Source: Bacteroides intestinalis (lineage in GTDB: Bacteria; Bacteroidota; Bacteroidia; Bacteroidales; Bacteroidaceae). From it: a DNA stretch of 64,000 nucleotides. Under the pieces are notes generated by a model. That model did no database searches and had not been told where the DNA came from. It saw only the letters and a list, made by a program, of their open reading frames with translations. A program made the translations under genes and the position numbers. Each line of letters starts with the position of its first letter. Within the stretch, counting starts at the first letter, position 1. The stretch is from assembly GCF_902364365.1 (NCBI RefSeq), contig NZ_CABJDN010000005.1, positions 124,001 through 188,000 of the forward strand, in the 5' to 3' direction. This document shows positions 43,434-51,380 of this stretch, piece after piece.

Positions 43434-43658
43434 TTATTCCGGGAATGGATCACCCAAATTCTCTATTATTAGCTCGTATTGCTTGGGAGAGAGCCAGCGA
43501 TGATTATAAGGTTGATAGCCCGTTTCACCTAAAGCAGTCGCCAGTTTTGTACACCTTTTAATGCTTCGTTGTAAAGATCTTACCGCATTTTTCGGAGTGG
43601 AACAACCGGGAAAATACATACCGGCCAATTCGGAGAAAGAAAGAATCAGTTTTGCCAT
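43434..43658 (-). CDS. DUF4248-family small protein
   Basis: 74 residues. Resembles the Bacteroidales DUF4248 family (ILSFSELAGMYFPGCSTPKNAVRSLQRSIKR, with YNHRWLSPKQYELIIENLGDP), which often occurs beside HU-like genes and capsule or mobile loci. Basic middle and helical; possibly DNA-binding, but the function is not established. It is transcribed on the minus strand, with the truncated sigma-factor gene 58 bp upstream. Confidence 0.75.
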   Translation of the reverse strand: MAKLILSFSELAGMYFPGCSTPKNAVRSLQRSIKRCTKLATALGETGYQPYNHRWLSPKQYELIIENLGDPFPE

Positions 43659-43716
43659 TTGCTAAGGTTTTAGGTTTAATATTAAAATTCAGTTTTTTTA
43701 AAGCTCTACAAAGATA

Positions 43717-44037
43717 CTACATCAGAAAGGCGAAGTCAAGCATTTGGGTTGTTTTTTCCGACTTTTCTTTTTTTCTTTTTTTATTCTTCTCATTGATTAA
43801 ATGGTTTACGGCTATTTTATATACCCATGTCGAAAATAAACTTTTTCCTTTATAAGAAGAAAGGCTTGTGATGACCTTTATCAGAATGTCTTGCTTTGCG
43901 TCTTCAGCATCTTCAATCCGCCCGAGCATGCGCAATGACAAATTAAACACCGGGCCTTCAATATTTTCAATGATTGCTCCTAATGCCTCTTTAGAGCCAT
44001 TTATCGCTTGGTCCACATGATAGATTTCTATTTCCAT
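43717..44037 (-). pseudogene. ECF sigma factor reduced to region 2
   Basis: 106 residues. Region 2 of a sigma-70-type extracytoplasmic-function factor is clear: VFNLSLRMLGRIEDAEDAKQDILIKVITSLSSYKGKSLFSTWVYKIAVNHLINEK. The frame ends MLDFAFLM shortly after, with no region 4 (-35 recognition) in any frame before DUF4248. Region 2 alone binds core RNA polymerase but would not normally direct promoter choice, so this is most likely a 3'-truncated gene; a regulatory decoy role is conceivable. Confidence 0.75.
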
Positions 44038-44127
44038 GATTTCTGTTTTATATATTTAGACATGGCCCGAAGAGGATTGTGACAGGCATTTGTGTTTTTA
44101 ACATAAAAAATGCAGAGACTATTCTTT

Positions 44128-44238
44128 TTATTGGATAATCTCTGCAATACCAGATATATGCTTTACACTCAGTGGAGTTTTATAGTGATCACTGAAGTTG
44201 ACAGACCCAATGAAACCTTTGTACCTTAATGTATTCAT
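44128..44238 (-). pseudogene. Truncated HicB antitoxin remnant
   Basis: 36 codons from ATG 44238. The first 17 residues, MNTLRYKGFIGSVNFSD, match the conserved N-terminus of HicB antitoxins; the sequence then diverges (HYKTPLSVKHISGIAEIIQ) and stops. The usual partial RNase-H fold and DNA-binding domain are missing. It lies 16 bp after hicA. The 3' end falls within a hairpin (arms GCAGAGATTAT and ATAGTCTCTGC, 44110-44152) with a T-tract on the minus strand, which acts as terminator. Confidence 0.6.
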
Positions 44239-44254
44239 AATAATACTCCTTTCT

Positions 44255-44482
44255 TCATTTTATAAAACCTGCATCCATCAAATCATTTAATACTTGTTTC
44301 ATTGCATACCCTTTGATAAGGTTGCCGGGATGAGGTTTGTGAATCATTATAGGGCGTTTATCTCCATTCTTAAAGATAACTCTCGAACCGGAAGTTTTAC
44401 CTTTATTCGATTTTTCATAACCAAATATCGACAACAAGCGTTCCATTTCTTCAAATGTAACTACAAAATAGTTACAATCCAA
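44255..44482 (-). CDS. HicA-family toxin (mRNA interferase)
   Basis: 75 residues, the usual HicA length. HicA is a ribosome-independent mRNA-cleaving toxin with a double-stranded-RNA-binding-like fold. Visible features are the N-terminal EEMERLLSIFGYE helix, GSRVIFKNGDKRPIMIHKPHPGN with the catalytic His in HKPHPGN, and the final helix KQVLNDLMDAGFIK. Its antitoxin HicB should follow; only a 36-codon fragment does. The toxin may be inactive, neutralised in trans or held off otherwise. The start at ATG 44482 (MDCNYF) is not certain. Confidence 0.88.
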   Translation of the reverse strand: MDCNYFVVTFEEMERLLSIFGYEKSNKGKTSGSRVIFKNGDKRPIMIHKPHPGNLIKGYAMKQVLNDLMDAGFIK

Positions 44483-44519
44483 TAATAGGGGGTATAAAGT
44501 ATGTCAAAAGGAGATACAT

Positions 44520-44585
44520 CCGTAATATTGGTTATATATTCCGTAATTTATATACCTGCATACTGGATAATACTCCGTAATTTTG
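44520..44585 (+). promoter_or_regulatory. Operator-promoter C (CCGTAAT repeats, TAATTTTG)
   Basis: CCGTAAT at 44520-44526, 14 bp, CCGTAAT at 44541-44547, 27 bp, CCGTAAT at 44575-44581 overlapping the -7 TAATTTTG (44578-44585). Identical spacing to operators A and B, 10 kb away. It drives the secreted flavodoxin and flavin reductase genes. Confidence 0.78.
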
Positions 44586-44663
44586 TATCATTGCAATATG
44601 CTTCCCGAATCGAAGCGTTTGCTACGGAAAAGTAATCTATGTTTGAACTAAATAATATATCGT

Positions 44664-45200
44664 ATGAAAAGACTTACATTCTTTATGGTAGCGATTATGG
44701 CGTTATGTTTGACGGCAATCGCACAGAAACAAAGTTCTAAGACATTGGTTGCCTATTTCTCGGCAACGGGAACAACGGAAAAAGCAGCCAAGGCAGTTGC
44801 TGAAGTCACAGGTGGCACTCTTTACGAAATACAGCCTGCGAAGAAGTACACTTCTGCCGATCTGGATTGGCACGACAAGTCCTCACGCAGCAGTGTGGAG
44901 ATGGCGGATGCCAAATCACGTCCTGCCTTAAGCTCCAAAGCGGCGAACCTGGCGGACTATGATACTGTTTATATCGGTTTTCCCATCTGGTGGAATTTAG
45001 CTCCGAGAATCATTAATACTTTTATAGAAAGTGGTGATTTTTCTGGTAAGACGGTTATTCTGTTTGCCACATCGGGCGGAAGCAGTATCTCCAATTCCGA
45101 AAAAGAGTTGCAGAAGACTTATTCCAACCTGAAGTGGCAGAAAGGCAAACTGCTGAACGGTGCAACCAAGGAAGACATTAAACAATGGACTAAAAAATAA
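44664..45200 (+). CDS. Secreted flavodoxin
   Basis: 178 residues. Signal peptide ending AIAQ, then a complete flavodoxin fold: LVAYFSATGTTEKAAKAVAE (FMN phosphate loop), TVYIGFPIWWNLAPRIINTF (60s loop), VILFATSGGSSISNSEKEL (90s loop). FMN-binding electron carrier exported to the periplasm; it resembles the lipoprotein flavodoxin at 31491. It shares an operator layout with that gene's operon. The flavin reductase gene follows after 6 bp, so the two are co-transcribed. Confidence 0.93.
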   Translation: MKRLTFFMVAIMALCLTAIAQKQSSKTLVAYFSATGTTEKAAKAVAEVTGGTLYEIQPAKKYTSADLDWHDKSSRSSVEMADAKSRPALSSKAANLADYDTVYIGFPIWWNLAPRIINTFIESGDFSGKTVILFATSGGSSISNSEKELQKTYSNLKWQKGKLLNGATKEDIKQWTKK

Positions 45201-45206
45201 ATCAGT

Positions 45207-45767
45207 ATGAGAAAGAATTACGGAGCAAAACCCTTTTCCTATCCGCAGCCGGTGTTTATCATCGCTGCTTATGATGAAAATGGACTCCCAAACGCTATGA
45301 ATGCGGCTTGGGGCGGTATCAGTGAAATGAAAGAGATCAGCATTTGCATCAGCGAAGGACACAAGACCACTGCGAATATCCTGAAGCGCAAAGCATTTAC
45401 AGTAAGTATGGCGGAAGTGGGGCAGGTTGTTGCCTGCGATTACGTAGGTATCGTTTCCGGCAATAAGGTAGCCGACAAGTTTGTTCGTGCAGGCTTCCAT
45501 GCCACCCGTTCGGAGTTCGTGGATGCCCCGCTGATTGACGAACTGTCCGTAGCGGTGGAGTGTAAACTGAAGGATTACAATCCCGAAACCTGCATTTTGC
45601 GTGGAGAGATTGTAAATGTAAGTGTGGACGAGCGTGTACTTGATGAAAACGGAAAAGTAGATGCTTCCAAAGTAGCTCCCATCATCTTCGATCCGTTCAA
45701 CAACGACTATCTGAAGGTGGGCGAAAAGGTGGGTAAGGCTTTTTCGGATGGCAAGGCATTGAAGTAA
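45207..45767 (+). CDS. Flavin reductase-family protein
   Basis: 186 residues, split-barrel flavin-binding fold of the flavin reductase (FMN-binding) family: FSYPQPVFIIAAYDENGLPNAMNAAWGGISEMKEISICIS at the N-terminus, GHKTTANILKRKAFTVSMA and FHATRSEFVDAPLIDELSVAVECKL. Cytoplasmic, no signal peptide. It is second gene of the operator-C operon, 6 bp after the secreted flavodoxin. Probably supplies reduced flavin or reduces a small electrophile; exact activity unknown. Confidence 0.92.
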   Translation: MRKNYGAKPFSYPQPVFIIAAYDENGLPNAMNAAWGGISEMKEISICISEGHKTTANILKRKAFTVSMAEVGQVVACDYVGIVSGNKVADKFVRAGFHATRSEFVDAPLIDELSVAVECKLKDYNPETCILRGEIVNVSVDERVLDENGKVDASKVAPIIFDPFNNDYLKVGEKVGKAFSDGKALK

Positions 45768-45849
45768 ATCTTTCCTTCCAAACCTTGACAGGGCGCAATA
45801 TCCAGTTGAGCCCTATCAAGGCTTCAGATATGGGAATATAAGATAATGT

Positions 45850-46680
45850 TCATTTATTTATATAGTTCTCTTTTTCCATATAATAAAGACCTTCACCACG
45901 ATCACCATTCTCCAAGTCGGTCAGTTCTAATTTGAATACACGATAAGGGAGGTCATTCTGCAAATTCTTAGGGAGATCTACTGTCAGCAGATAGGCGCTT
46001 CCATATTCATCGGCATCGTAGTATTCTTTTATTTCCTGCTTCATCAGAATGGGAACTTCTTCGCCATCTATCCAGACAACAACTTTCAGTTGATCGATTG
46101 GTGGAGCCCATTGAGCCGCTTTGGCTTCCTTGCTTTGGGCTTGCTGTTTCTTATTGCTAAGGTCTTCATTGCGTACAATAGAAGTCGGTTCGGAGGTCTT
46201 CATCCATTCGTAAAAGCGTGTCAGGCTCATGGGGCGGACATATATCTGATAAGCAGGCATAGCGCCGGGGATGCGGAAAACACGTATTCCATAAGCTTCC
46301 ATACGGTGATATCGTATGTTTAACGTAGTGTCGCGATCGGCAATAAAATCCCATGCCCAAAACTCTAAACGGTGTTCCGCTTTGGGTAATCCAAGTTTGA
46401 GGGCTGCGTGTGCATAAGTAGGATAGTAGATAGCATATACACTTTGATATTTTCCTTTAGGTACTCTGGCAGTGTAGTAGCCATCTTTATTAGTGATACC
46501 TTCTGATACAGGATTGAATCGGGGAGTGTACCAACATACGGAACAACTATCTATCGGTTGCCCGTTGAAATCCGTCACCCGTCCACAAATAGTTACTGAA
46601 TCTTGTTGCTGTGCGTGTCCGACTGTACAAAATAAAAAAGACAGCGAAATACAGAAAAGAAGCTTGATTGTCTGTGTCAT
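45850..46680 (-). CDS. Secreted protein with carboxypeptidase-regulatory-like domain
   Basis: 276 residues. The signal peptide ends GHAQ. The next stretch (VTICGRVTDFNGQPIDSCSVCWY ... GYYTARVPKGKYQSVYAIYYPTY) is the transthyretin-like carboxypeptidase-regulatory fold common in Bacteroidetes surface proteins. The rest (about 110-276) has no recognisable catalytic motif, includes a Gln/Ala/Lys-rich patch (KKQQAQSKEAKAA) and ends in beta-rich sequence with LTVDLPKNLQNDLPYRVFKLELTDLENG. Single gene; function unknown. Confidence 0.8.
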   Translation of the reverse strand: MTQTIKLLFCISLSFLFCTVGHAQQQDSVTICGRVTDFNGQPIDSCSVCWYTPRFNPVSEGITNKDGYYTARVPKGKYQSVYAIYYPTYAHAALKLGLPKAEHRLEFWAWDFIADRDTTLNIRYHRMEAYGIRVFRIPGAMPAYQIYVRPMSLTRFYEWMKTSEPTSIVRNEDLSNKKQQAQSKEAKAAQWAPPIDQLKVVVWIDGEEVPILMKQEIKEYYDADEYGSAYLLTVDLPKNLQNDLPYRVFKLELTDLENGDRGEGLYYMEKENYINK

Positions 46681-46736
46681 AGTAATAGATGTTTTTGCGA
46701 AGATACGGAATTCATCTGAAAAAATCGAATAAGATT

Positions 46737-46913
46737 CTATTTATCTTCTACCACTCTAAAACCAACCCCTGCATCCCGCTCCACAGGCATAAAACCCATA
46801 CGGTTTACTGTTAAGCAGCGTTTTGCATAGTTATCCCAACCACCACCGCGTATTATCCGGCAAGAATCACTTGTATCCAAATCAGCACACCATTCCCATA
46901 CACAATATTTTGC
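46737..46913 (-). pseudogene. Fragment of a formylglycine-generating-enzyme-like (SUMF1) protein
   Basis: A 58-codon open stretch ending in a stop on the minus strand reads VWEWCADLD, then RIIRGGGWDNYAKRC and GFMPVERDAGVGFRVVED, the typical C-terminal signature of FGE-sulfatase domains (normally NVWEWC...RVxRGGSW...GFR). The N-terminal two thirds of such a protein and any start codon are absent; upstream frames are disrupted. It is a gene remnant in a 625-bp gap that otherwise holds only AT-rich sequence and the next promoter. Confidence 0.6.
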
Positions 46914-47265
46914 TTTTCGTTAATACTCCTACATCCGCATAAGCGACAGGCCAGTAGAAAGGAACCATATAAACTACTATGTTTTATCATATTTCGCTAA
47001 CTTATTTAAAATCATTTTATGTACAACATTAAGTTAGTCCATTAAGTCCTCCAATAGGCTTAAATCGCTATTTCTTAGAATACAAAATTAAATAATAAAC
47101 CGAGATTGAGCAACACACAGCAATGCTTTTTTAATATATATTTTCGCGTGATATATAGGGCTTTACATATAATAAATTGAGAAAAAAGAGAATGCAATTT
47201 ATTTTATATAGGGAAATCTCCCTAAATAATAGGGAAAAAGATAATATTATATGTTTTTATCCGCC

Positions 47266-47273
47266 TATATTTG
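47266..47273 (+). promoter_or_regulatory. -7 element with nearby AGGGA/TCCCT repeat
   Basis: TATATTTG fits the -7 consensus, 33 bp before the lipoprotein ATG. Upstream at 47210-47223 is AGGGA-AATC-TCCCT, with a third AGGGA at 47231, around the -45 to -65 region: a possible operator. Confidence 0.55.
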
Positions 47274-47305
47274 CAGTAACATAAAAACTAAAAACAATAT
47301 ATACA

Positions 47306-47959
47306 ATGAAAACAATAAAACTGACATTGGCACTATTGGCATTTGCAGTCTGTATGAGTAGCTGTGCCATGATTTTAGGGATTGACAGTAATACCCTGAT
47401 GAAGATTCAGAAAGGGATGACTAAAGAGGAGATTACATCCATATTGGGGCAGCCGATGCGCCGGAGCTTCGATCACGAAGTGGAAGGATGGACGTATGAG
47501 AAAAGTATTACCGGAGCTCCCGGCATAACAGTCATTGATCTTGGATTTGTGGATGGAAAATTGACTTATATGGATTCTTATGAAAAGTATACCAATCCTC
47601 GTGTAGCAGTTTATCCGTCTGTGGAAATTGGTGGAGAAGTACCTTCCCATCCGCACGTTACTGGTGGAAGGGGGATGAACGAAAGGGATTTCCAGTCACT
47701 TTACAACAAAGTGAAGGGTAAACCTTTCAAGGACGACCAACTGGATTTGCTGGAAGCCGGAATCGGTAACAGAGGGGTGAGTTGCAAACAGTGTGTGCGG
47801 ATGATGTCGATATACCGGTTTGATGATGACAAACTGGAAGTCCTGAAAATCTTAGCTCCGAATATCTCCGACCGGGAGAATTATGACGAGATAATCAATG
47901 CACTCGACTTTATCTCCAGTGAAGAGAAAGCAAGAAATATTTTGGGAATAAAGAAGTGA
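47306..47959 (+). CDS. SmpA/BamE-like lipoprotein with DUF4476 domain
   Basis: 217 residues. Lipobox MSSC (Cys20). The first domain (about 28-95) resembles SmpA/OmlA/BamE: IQKGMTKEEITSILGQPMRRSFD and GWTYEKSITG. The C-terminal part (about 120-215) matches DUF4476: MNERDFQSLYNKVKGKPFKDDQLDLLEA and CVRMMSIYRFDDDKLEVLKILAPNISDRENY. Outer-membrane lipoprotein of unknown role; the BamE-like fold does not itself prove a function in outer-membrane assembly. Monocistronic, own promoter and terminator. Confidence 0.85.
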   Translation: MKTIKLTLALLAFAVCMSSCAMILGIDSNTLMKIQKGMTKEEITSILGQPMRRSFDHEVEGWTYEKSITGAPGITVIDLGFVDGKLTYMDSYEKYTNPRVAVYPSVEIGGEVPSHPHVTGGRGMNERDFQSLYNKVKGKPFKDDQLDLLEAGIGNRGVSCKQCVRMMSIYRFDDDKLEVLKILAPNISDRENYDEIINALDFISSEEKARNILGIKK

Positions 47960-48014
47960 ACTGATACTTGACTCTATAAGCGAACTCAAAAACTAAACTT
48001 AATATATTTCAACG

Positions 48015-48052
48015 AAAAGGCGGTAAATCCATGCGAGGAAATACCGCCTTTT
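48015..48052. terminator. Terminator after the SmpA-like lipoprotein gene
   Basis: Arms AAAAGGCGGTA (48015-48025) and TACCGCCTTTT (48042-48052), 11 bp perfect; also serves the convergent tag gene. The arm is nearly the same as that of the terminator at 43379. Confidence 0.9.
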
Positions 48053-48077
48053 ACTTTGTATGAAGTTGTACTGTAAT

Positions 48078-48650
48078 TTATCCTTTCCTACAGATACAGT
48101 CAGCCAGATGATCGTTGATGAAGCCCGCTGCCTGCAAGTGGGCGTAGCAAATCGTAGATCCGAAGAACTTGAATCCCCGTTTTTTCATGTCCTTGCTCAT
48201 GGCATCGGATTCGGGGGATGATACCGGAATCTCACTCAATGACTGAAAGGTATTGATAATCGGCTTTCTATCGGGAAAGAACGAGAGTGTATATTCATAA
48301 AAACTACCGGACTCCTTTTGTATGGCGAGGAATAACCTTGCATTTGTGATAGTCGATTTGATTTTCAGGCGGTTCTTTACAATGCCATCAAAGTGCATCA
48401 GCCGTTCGACATCTTCGTCAGTCATTTGCGCTACCTGCCCGGCATCGAAATCACAAAAGGCTTTGCGATATCCCTCACGCTTTTTGAGAATGGTTATCCA
48501 ACTCAATCCAGCCTGGGCACTCTCCAGCACAAGAAACTCGAACAGTGTCTTGTCGTCGGTCACTAAATTTCCCCACTCTTGATCATGGTATTTCACATAC
48601 AGTTCGTCAGTTCCGCACCAACCGCAGCGCCCGTTTACTAAATCTTGCAT
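48078..48650 (-). CDS. tag: DNA-3-methyladenine glycosylase I
   Basis: 190 residues, standard length for Tag, which excises 3-methyladenine from alkylated DNA. The zinc ligands are seen as Cys near residue 9/12 (GRCGWCG) and His/Cys in the YCHLQAAGFINDH-type end (YAHLQAAGFINDHLADC). The core has YHDQEWG, LFEFLVLESAQAGLSWITILKKREGYRKAF, MKKRGFKFFGSTICYA. Single minus-strand gene. Confidence 0.96.
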   Translation of the reverse strand: MQDLVNGRCGWCGTDELYVKYHDQEWGNLVTDDKTLFEFLVLESAQAGLSWITILKKREGYRKAFCDFDAGQVAQMTDEDVERLMHFDGIVKNRLKIKSTITNARLFLAIQKESGSFYEYTLSFFPDRKPIINTFQSLSEIPVSSPESDAMSKDMKKRGFKFFGSTICYAHLQAAGFINDHLADCICRKG

Positions 48651-48759
48651 AATTATAGTATTTATAATAAATGTACAAATATAGTTGATTCACAGCGTCG
48701 TGCCAAATTTCAATAAACTATTTACTATGGAAATTATTTTCCACTTTCCCCGGATTTTT

Positions 48760-49848
48760 TTATTTCAGATTCTTTTTGAAGAATACCTCCAATTTATCGA
48801 ACGGAATAGCATTTTTTCCTCCACCGTCGTAAAGGTCGGTGTGTGAAGCATCTGGAATGATAAGAAGTTCCTTGTTGTCACGATAGTTGGTGTAAGAGGT
48901 CATATCGCGGTAAGCGTCTTCACTGAAATAGCGGGAGTGTGCTTTTTCGCCATGTATAATCAGTACGGCAGAGCGGATTTCTTTGCTATAGGCAAGAATG
49001 GGCTGATTCAGGAATGACATTGGACCGGTGACAGTCCATCCATCGTTGGAATTGCCCGAACGCTTGTGGTAGCCGCGCTGTGTTTTATAATAATCGTAAT
49101 AGTCCTTCACGAACTGAGGTGCATCGGCAGGCAACGGATCGACCACGCCACCACCTTGTTCGTAATAGCCTTGGGCATACTCTTTGGTGCGCTGTGTGTT
49201 GAGTTGCCTGCGTTTCTCGTAACGGGCGTTTTCATTGTTGTCGGCATCAAAATAGCCATTTGCATTTACGCGGTTCATGTTGTACATTGTAGAGGCAACA
49301 GTAGCCTTGACGCGTGTGTCGATAGCAGCTGCATTAAGTGCCAGACCGCCCCATCCGCAAATGCCTATAATACCGATACGTTCCGGGTCAACATTGGGTT
49401 GAGTGGATAGAAAATCGATGGCGGCCTGAAAATCTTCCGTATTGATGTCCGGTGAAGCAACCCGGCGGGGTTCGCCACCGCTCTCACCTGTAAATGAGGG
49501 ATCGAAGGCAATAGTAAGGAAACCCCGCTCAGCCATTGTTTGCGCATATAATCCGCTGGACTGCTCTTTCACAGCACCAAAAGGACCGCTTACTGCAATG
49601 GCCGCTAATGCGCCTTTCGCATCTTTCGGTTCATAAAGATCTGCCGCCAACGTAATTCCATAGCGGTTGACAAATGTCACTTTACGGTGATTCACTTTGT
49701 TGGACTGTGGGAAAGTCTTGTCCCATTCCTGAGTGAGAACCAATTCCTGTGTTTTAATATTACTTCCTCTCATTTCTTTTTGATTTTGTGCCTGAACGCC
49801 AACAACTGTCAGCATCAGAGGCATGATTAGCATTATTACTTTTTTCAT
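48760..49848 (-). CDS. Secreted dienelactone-hydrolase-like alpha/beta hydrolase
   Basis: 362 residues from ATG 49848 (MKKVIMLIMPLMLTVVGVQAQ signal peptide); the frame is open 10 codons further upstream but the signal peptide fixes the start. The hydrolase has the elbow GICGWG with Cys as nucleophile, the same Cys-type elbow as the CMD-fused enzyme at 32173, and the His in IPDASHTDLYDG. Residues ISGPFGAVKEQSSGLYAQTMAERGF match the paralogue's [24 protein letters not shown]. It is transcribed on the minus strand behind an AraC gene but has its own -7 element, TAACTTTG at 49876-49883. No copy of the CCGTAAT operator precedes it. Confidence 0.9.
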   Translation of the reverse strand: MKKVIMLIMPLMLTVVGVQAQNQKEMRGSNIKTQELVLTQEWDKTFPQSNKVNHRKVTFVNRYGITLAADLYEPKDAKGALAAIAVSGPFGAVKEQSSGLYAQTMAERGFLTIAFDPSFTGESGGEPRRVASPDINTEDFQAAIDFLSTQPNVDPERIGIIGICGWGGLALNAAAIDTRVKATVASTMYNMNRVNANGYFDADNNENARYEKRRQLNTQRTKEYAQGYYEQGGGVVDPLPADAPQFVKDYYDYYKTQRGYHKRSGNSNDGWTVTGPMSFLNQPILAYSKEIRSAVLIIHGEKAHSRYFSEDAYRDMTSYTNYRDNKELLIIPDASHTDLYDGGGKNAIPFDKLEVFFKKNLK

Positions 49849-49875
49849 TGTTTTTTGTCTTTTAATTCTACAATG

Positions 49876-49883
49876 CAAAGTTA
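49876..49883 (-). promoter_or_regulatory. -7 element of the secreted hydrolase gene
   Basis: Minus-strand TAACTTTG, 28 bp before the start codon, just beyond the terminator of the AraC gene. Confidence 0.55.
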
Positions 49884-49890
49884 ACGCAAA

Positions 49891-49918
49891 AGCCCCGCAG
49901 CGGATTTGCTGCGAGGCT
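49891..49918 (-). terminator. Terminator of the AraC gene at 49974
   Basis: Arms GCTGCGAGGCT/AGCCCCGCAGC (11 bp, one G-U, 6-nt loop), followed by TTTTG on the minus strand. Confidence 0.8.
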
Positions 49919-49973
49919 CAAAGAATCTTTCTCAGAAGCTCATTTTGCTATATCAATCGCAACTCACGGAAAT

Positions 49974-50819
49974 TTATTGGGAGATAGCGGTGGGAGAGAC
50001 GCCGAATTGCTTTTTAAAAGCCGTAGCAAAGTGGGATGGATTCTTGAATCCTACTTCCAGATAAACGTCCTGTACTTTCCGTGTGCCGGTTTTCATTTTC
50101 TCGTAGGCCGCTTCGAGGCGTTTGTGAATCAGCCATTTTTGCGGAGTAAGGGTGCTAATCTTCTTGAAATCCCGTTTGAATGTAGCCAAACTGCGTCCCG
50201 TAAACGTAGCTAAATCTTCCATACTGAAATCGTACATGTAATTTTGTTCCATGAATTCCAGAATGTCGATTTTCCAGGGCTCGTTGAAATCAAAAAGTGT
50301 AGGATAAAAGCGTTCGTCGATATGAAGCAATGCCAGGAGTCCTTCCTGCAATTTCAGGTTCATGAAATCATCCTGTGCCCTGAGTTTCTGGTTGAAATAA
50401 GGAATCATCGAAGTAAACAGACTGTCTATTTCCATACTGACAGGCAATTTAATCACGCTTGAGCCGACTTTGGGCACATTGTCCAGCGTTTTATCCGAGG
50501 GAAGTCGTTGAAACATCTCCCGCAGGAAACGCCGTGTAAACATCAGAAAAATACCGCAATACTGTTCGCCTTCGAGGGGTTTCTTAGTCAGCGTAACCCG
50601 GTGGTCGCGCCGGATAAATACACATTCACCTTTCCGGACATGGGTGATTTTCTTCCCGTCATCAATGAGCATTTCGCCTGAATAAACATAGTTCATGGCG
50701 TGCTCGCGGGATTTATGTACACAATGATTTTCGTCATTGTAGAAACAACTGAAAAATATATCCGCATGCCTGAATATCATCTCATCTCCATCGGTCGGGG
50801 CATTTATTTTATAATCCAT
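49974..50819 (-). CDS. AraC-family transcriptional regulator
   Basis: 281 residues. N-terminal cupin-like sensor (HRESHAMNYVYSGEMLIDDG-like: KSREHAMNYVYSGEMLIDDGKK, CVFIRRDHRVTLTKK) and C-terminal double HTH (about 185-280): MEDLATFTGRSLATFKRDFKK and QDVYLEVGFKNPSHFATAFKKQFGVSPTA. It is not closely similar to the AraC protein at 34647 and its sensor is of a different type. It is upstream of the secreted hydrolase on the same strand; a terminator and a separate promoter lie between them, so a regulator-target pair is plausible but not an operon. Confidence 0.92.
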   Translation of the reverse strand: MDYKINAPTDGDEMIFRHADIFFSCFYNDENHCVHKSREHAMNYVYSGEMLIDDGKKITHVRKGECVFIRRDHRVTLTKKPLEGEQYCGIFLMFTRRFLREMFQRLPSDKTLDNVPKVGSSVIKLPVSMEIDSLFTSMIPYFNQKLRAQDDFMNLKLQEGLLALLHIDERFYPTLFDFNEPWKIDILEFMEQNYMYDFSMEDLATFTGRSLATFKRDFKKISTLTPQKWLIHKRLEAAYEKMKTGTRKVQDVYLEVGFKNPSHFATAFKKQFGVSPTAISQ

Positions 50820-50844
50820 AAGAACATATTTTAAGCGCTTTCTG

Positions 50845-50852
50845 CAAAAGTA
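50845..50852 (-). promoter_or_regulatory. -7 element of the AraC gene at 49974
   Basis: Minus-strand TACTTTTG, 26 bp upstream of the start codon. Confidence 0.55.
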
Positions 50853-51073
50853 GCATAAAGCGGAGAATTATTCTTTTGAAATCTGTTTTTTCTTTCTGAT
50901 TGCGCTTCATTTCGCAAGCCTTCTTCTTAACCGATGTTTTATTCTCGCTTCTTATCTTTATATTTGTCACTGAGCATACTCATGCTGATTCTGAATGTTC
51001 CGCAATATGGATAGGTTCATCCCTTGGACTATTTTCTATTTGCCAATTCAATGGTTATCGGATTACAGCAATT

Positions 51074-51380
51074 ATGAATACTCAAAAAACGAAAACGCAA
51101 AAATTAGTACCAACGGAATACAATGGTAAATGGGGCTTTTTAGATGCTGCGACAGGCGAAGAAGTCGTACCGTTTATTTATGACTATGCCCATGTTTTTT
51201 TCTGTAGAATTGGCATTAGTTAGGCAGAATGGTTGGTGGGGTTATGTGGATAAAACGGGGAAGGAGGTTATTCCTTTTGTATATGAGGACGCCCGCTATT
51301 TTAATAAAAATGGCAAAGCAAAGGTGAAGCTGAACGGCGAAACATTCTTTATAGATGTGAAAGGAAATCGGGCTGAATGA
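51074..51380 (+). pseudogene. WG-repeat protein with a frameshift at a T tract
   Basis: ATG 51074 (MNTQKTKTQKLVPTEYNGKW) opens a frame with the WG repeat KWGFLDAATGEEVVPFIYDYAH, which reads VFFCRIGIS and stops at 51223. In the next frame the expected continuation is present: LALVRQNGWWGYVDKTGKEVIPFVYEDARYF, ending at 51380. The switch falls on a run of seven Ts around 51193-51199, where loss of one T or slippage restores one 102-residue protein. Two WG repeats remain. Either a recent frameshift mutation, a programmed slippage site, or a sequencing error. Confidence 0.75.

Noticed and set aside
31491..45767. A single integrated conjugative element covering the redox genes
   Set aside because: No integrase, transfer genes or flanking repeats are visible; only one relaxase remnant at 40.3-40.8 kb supports past mobility.
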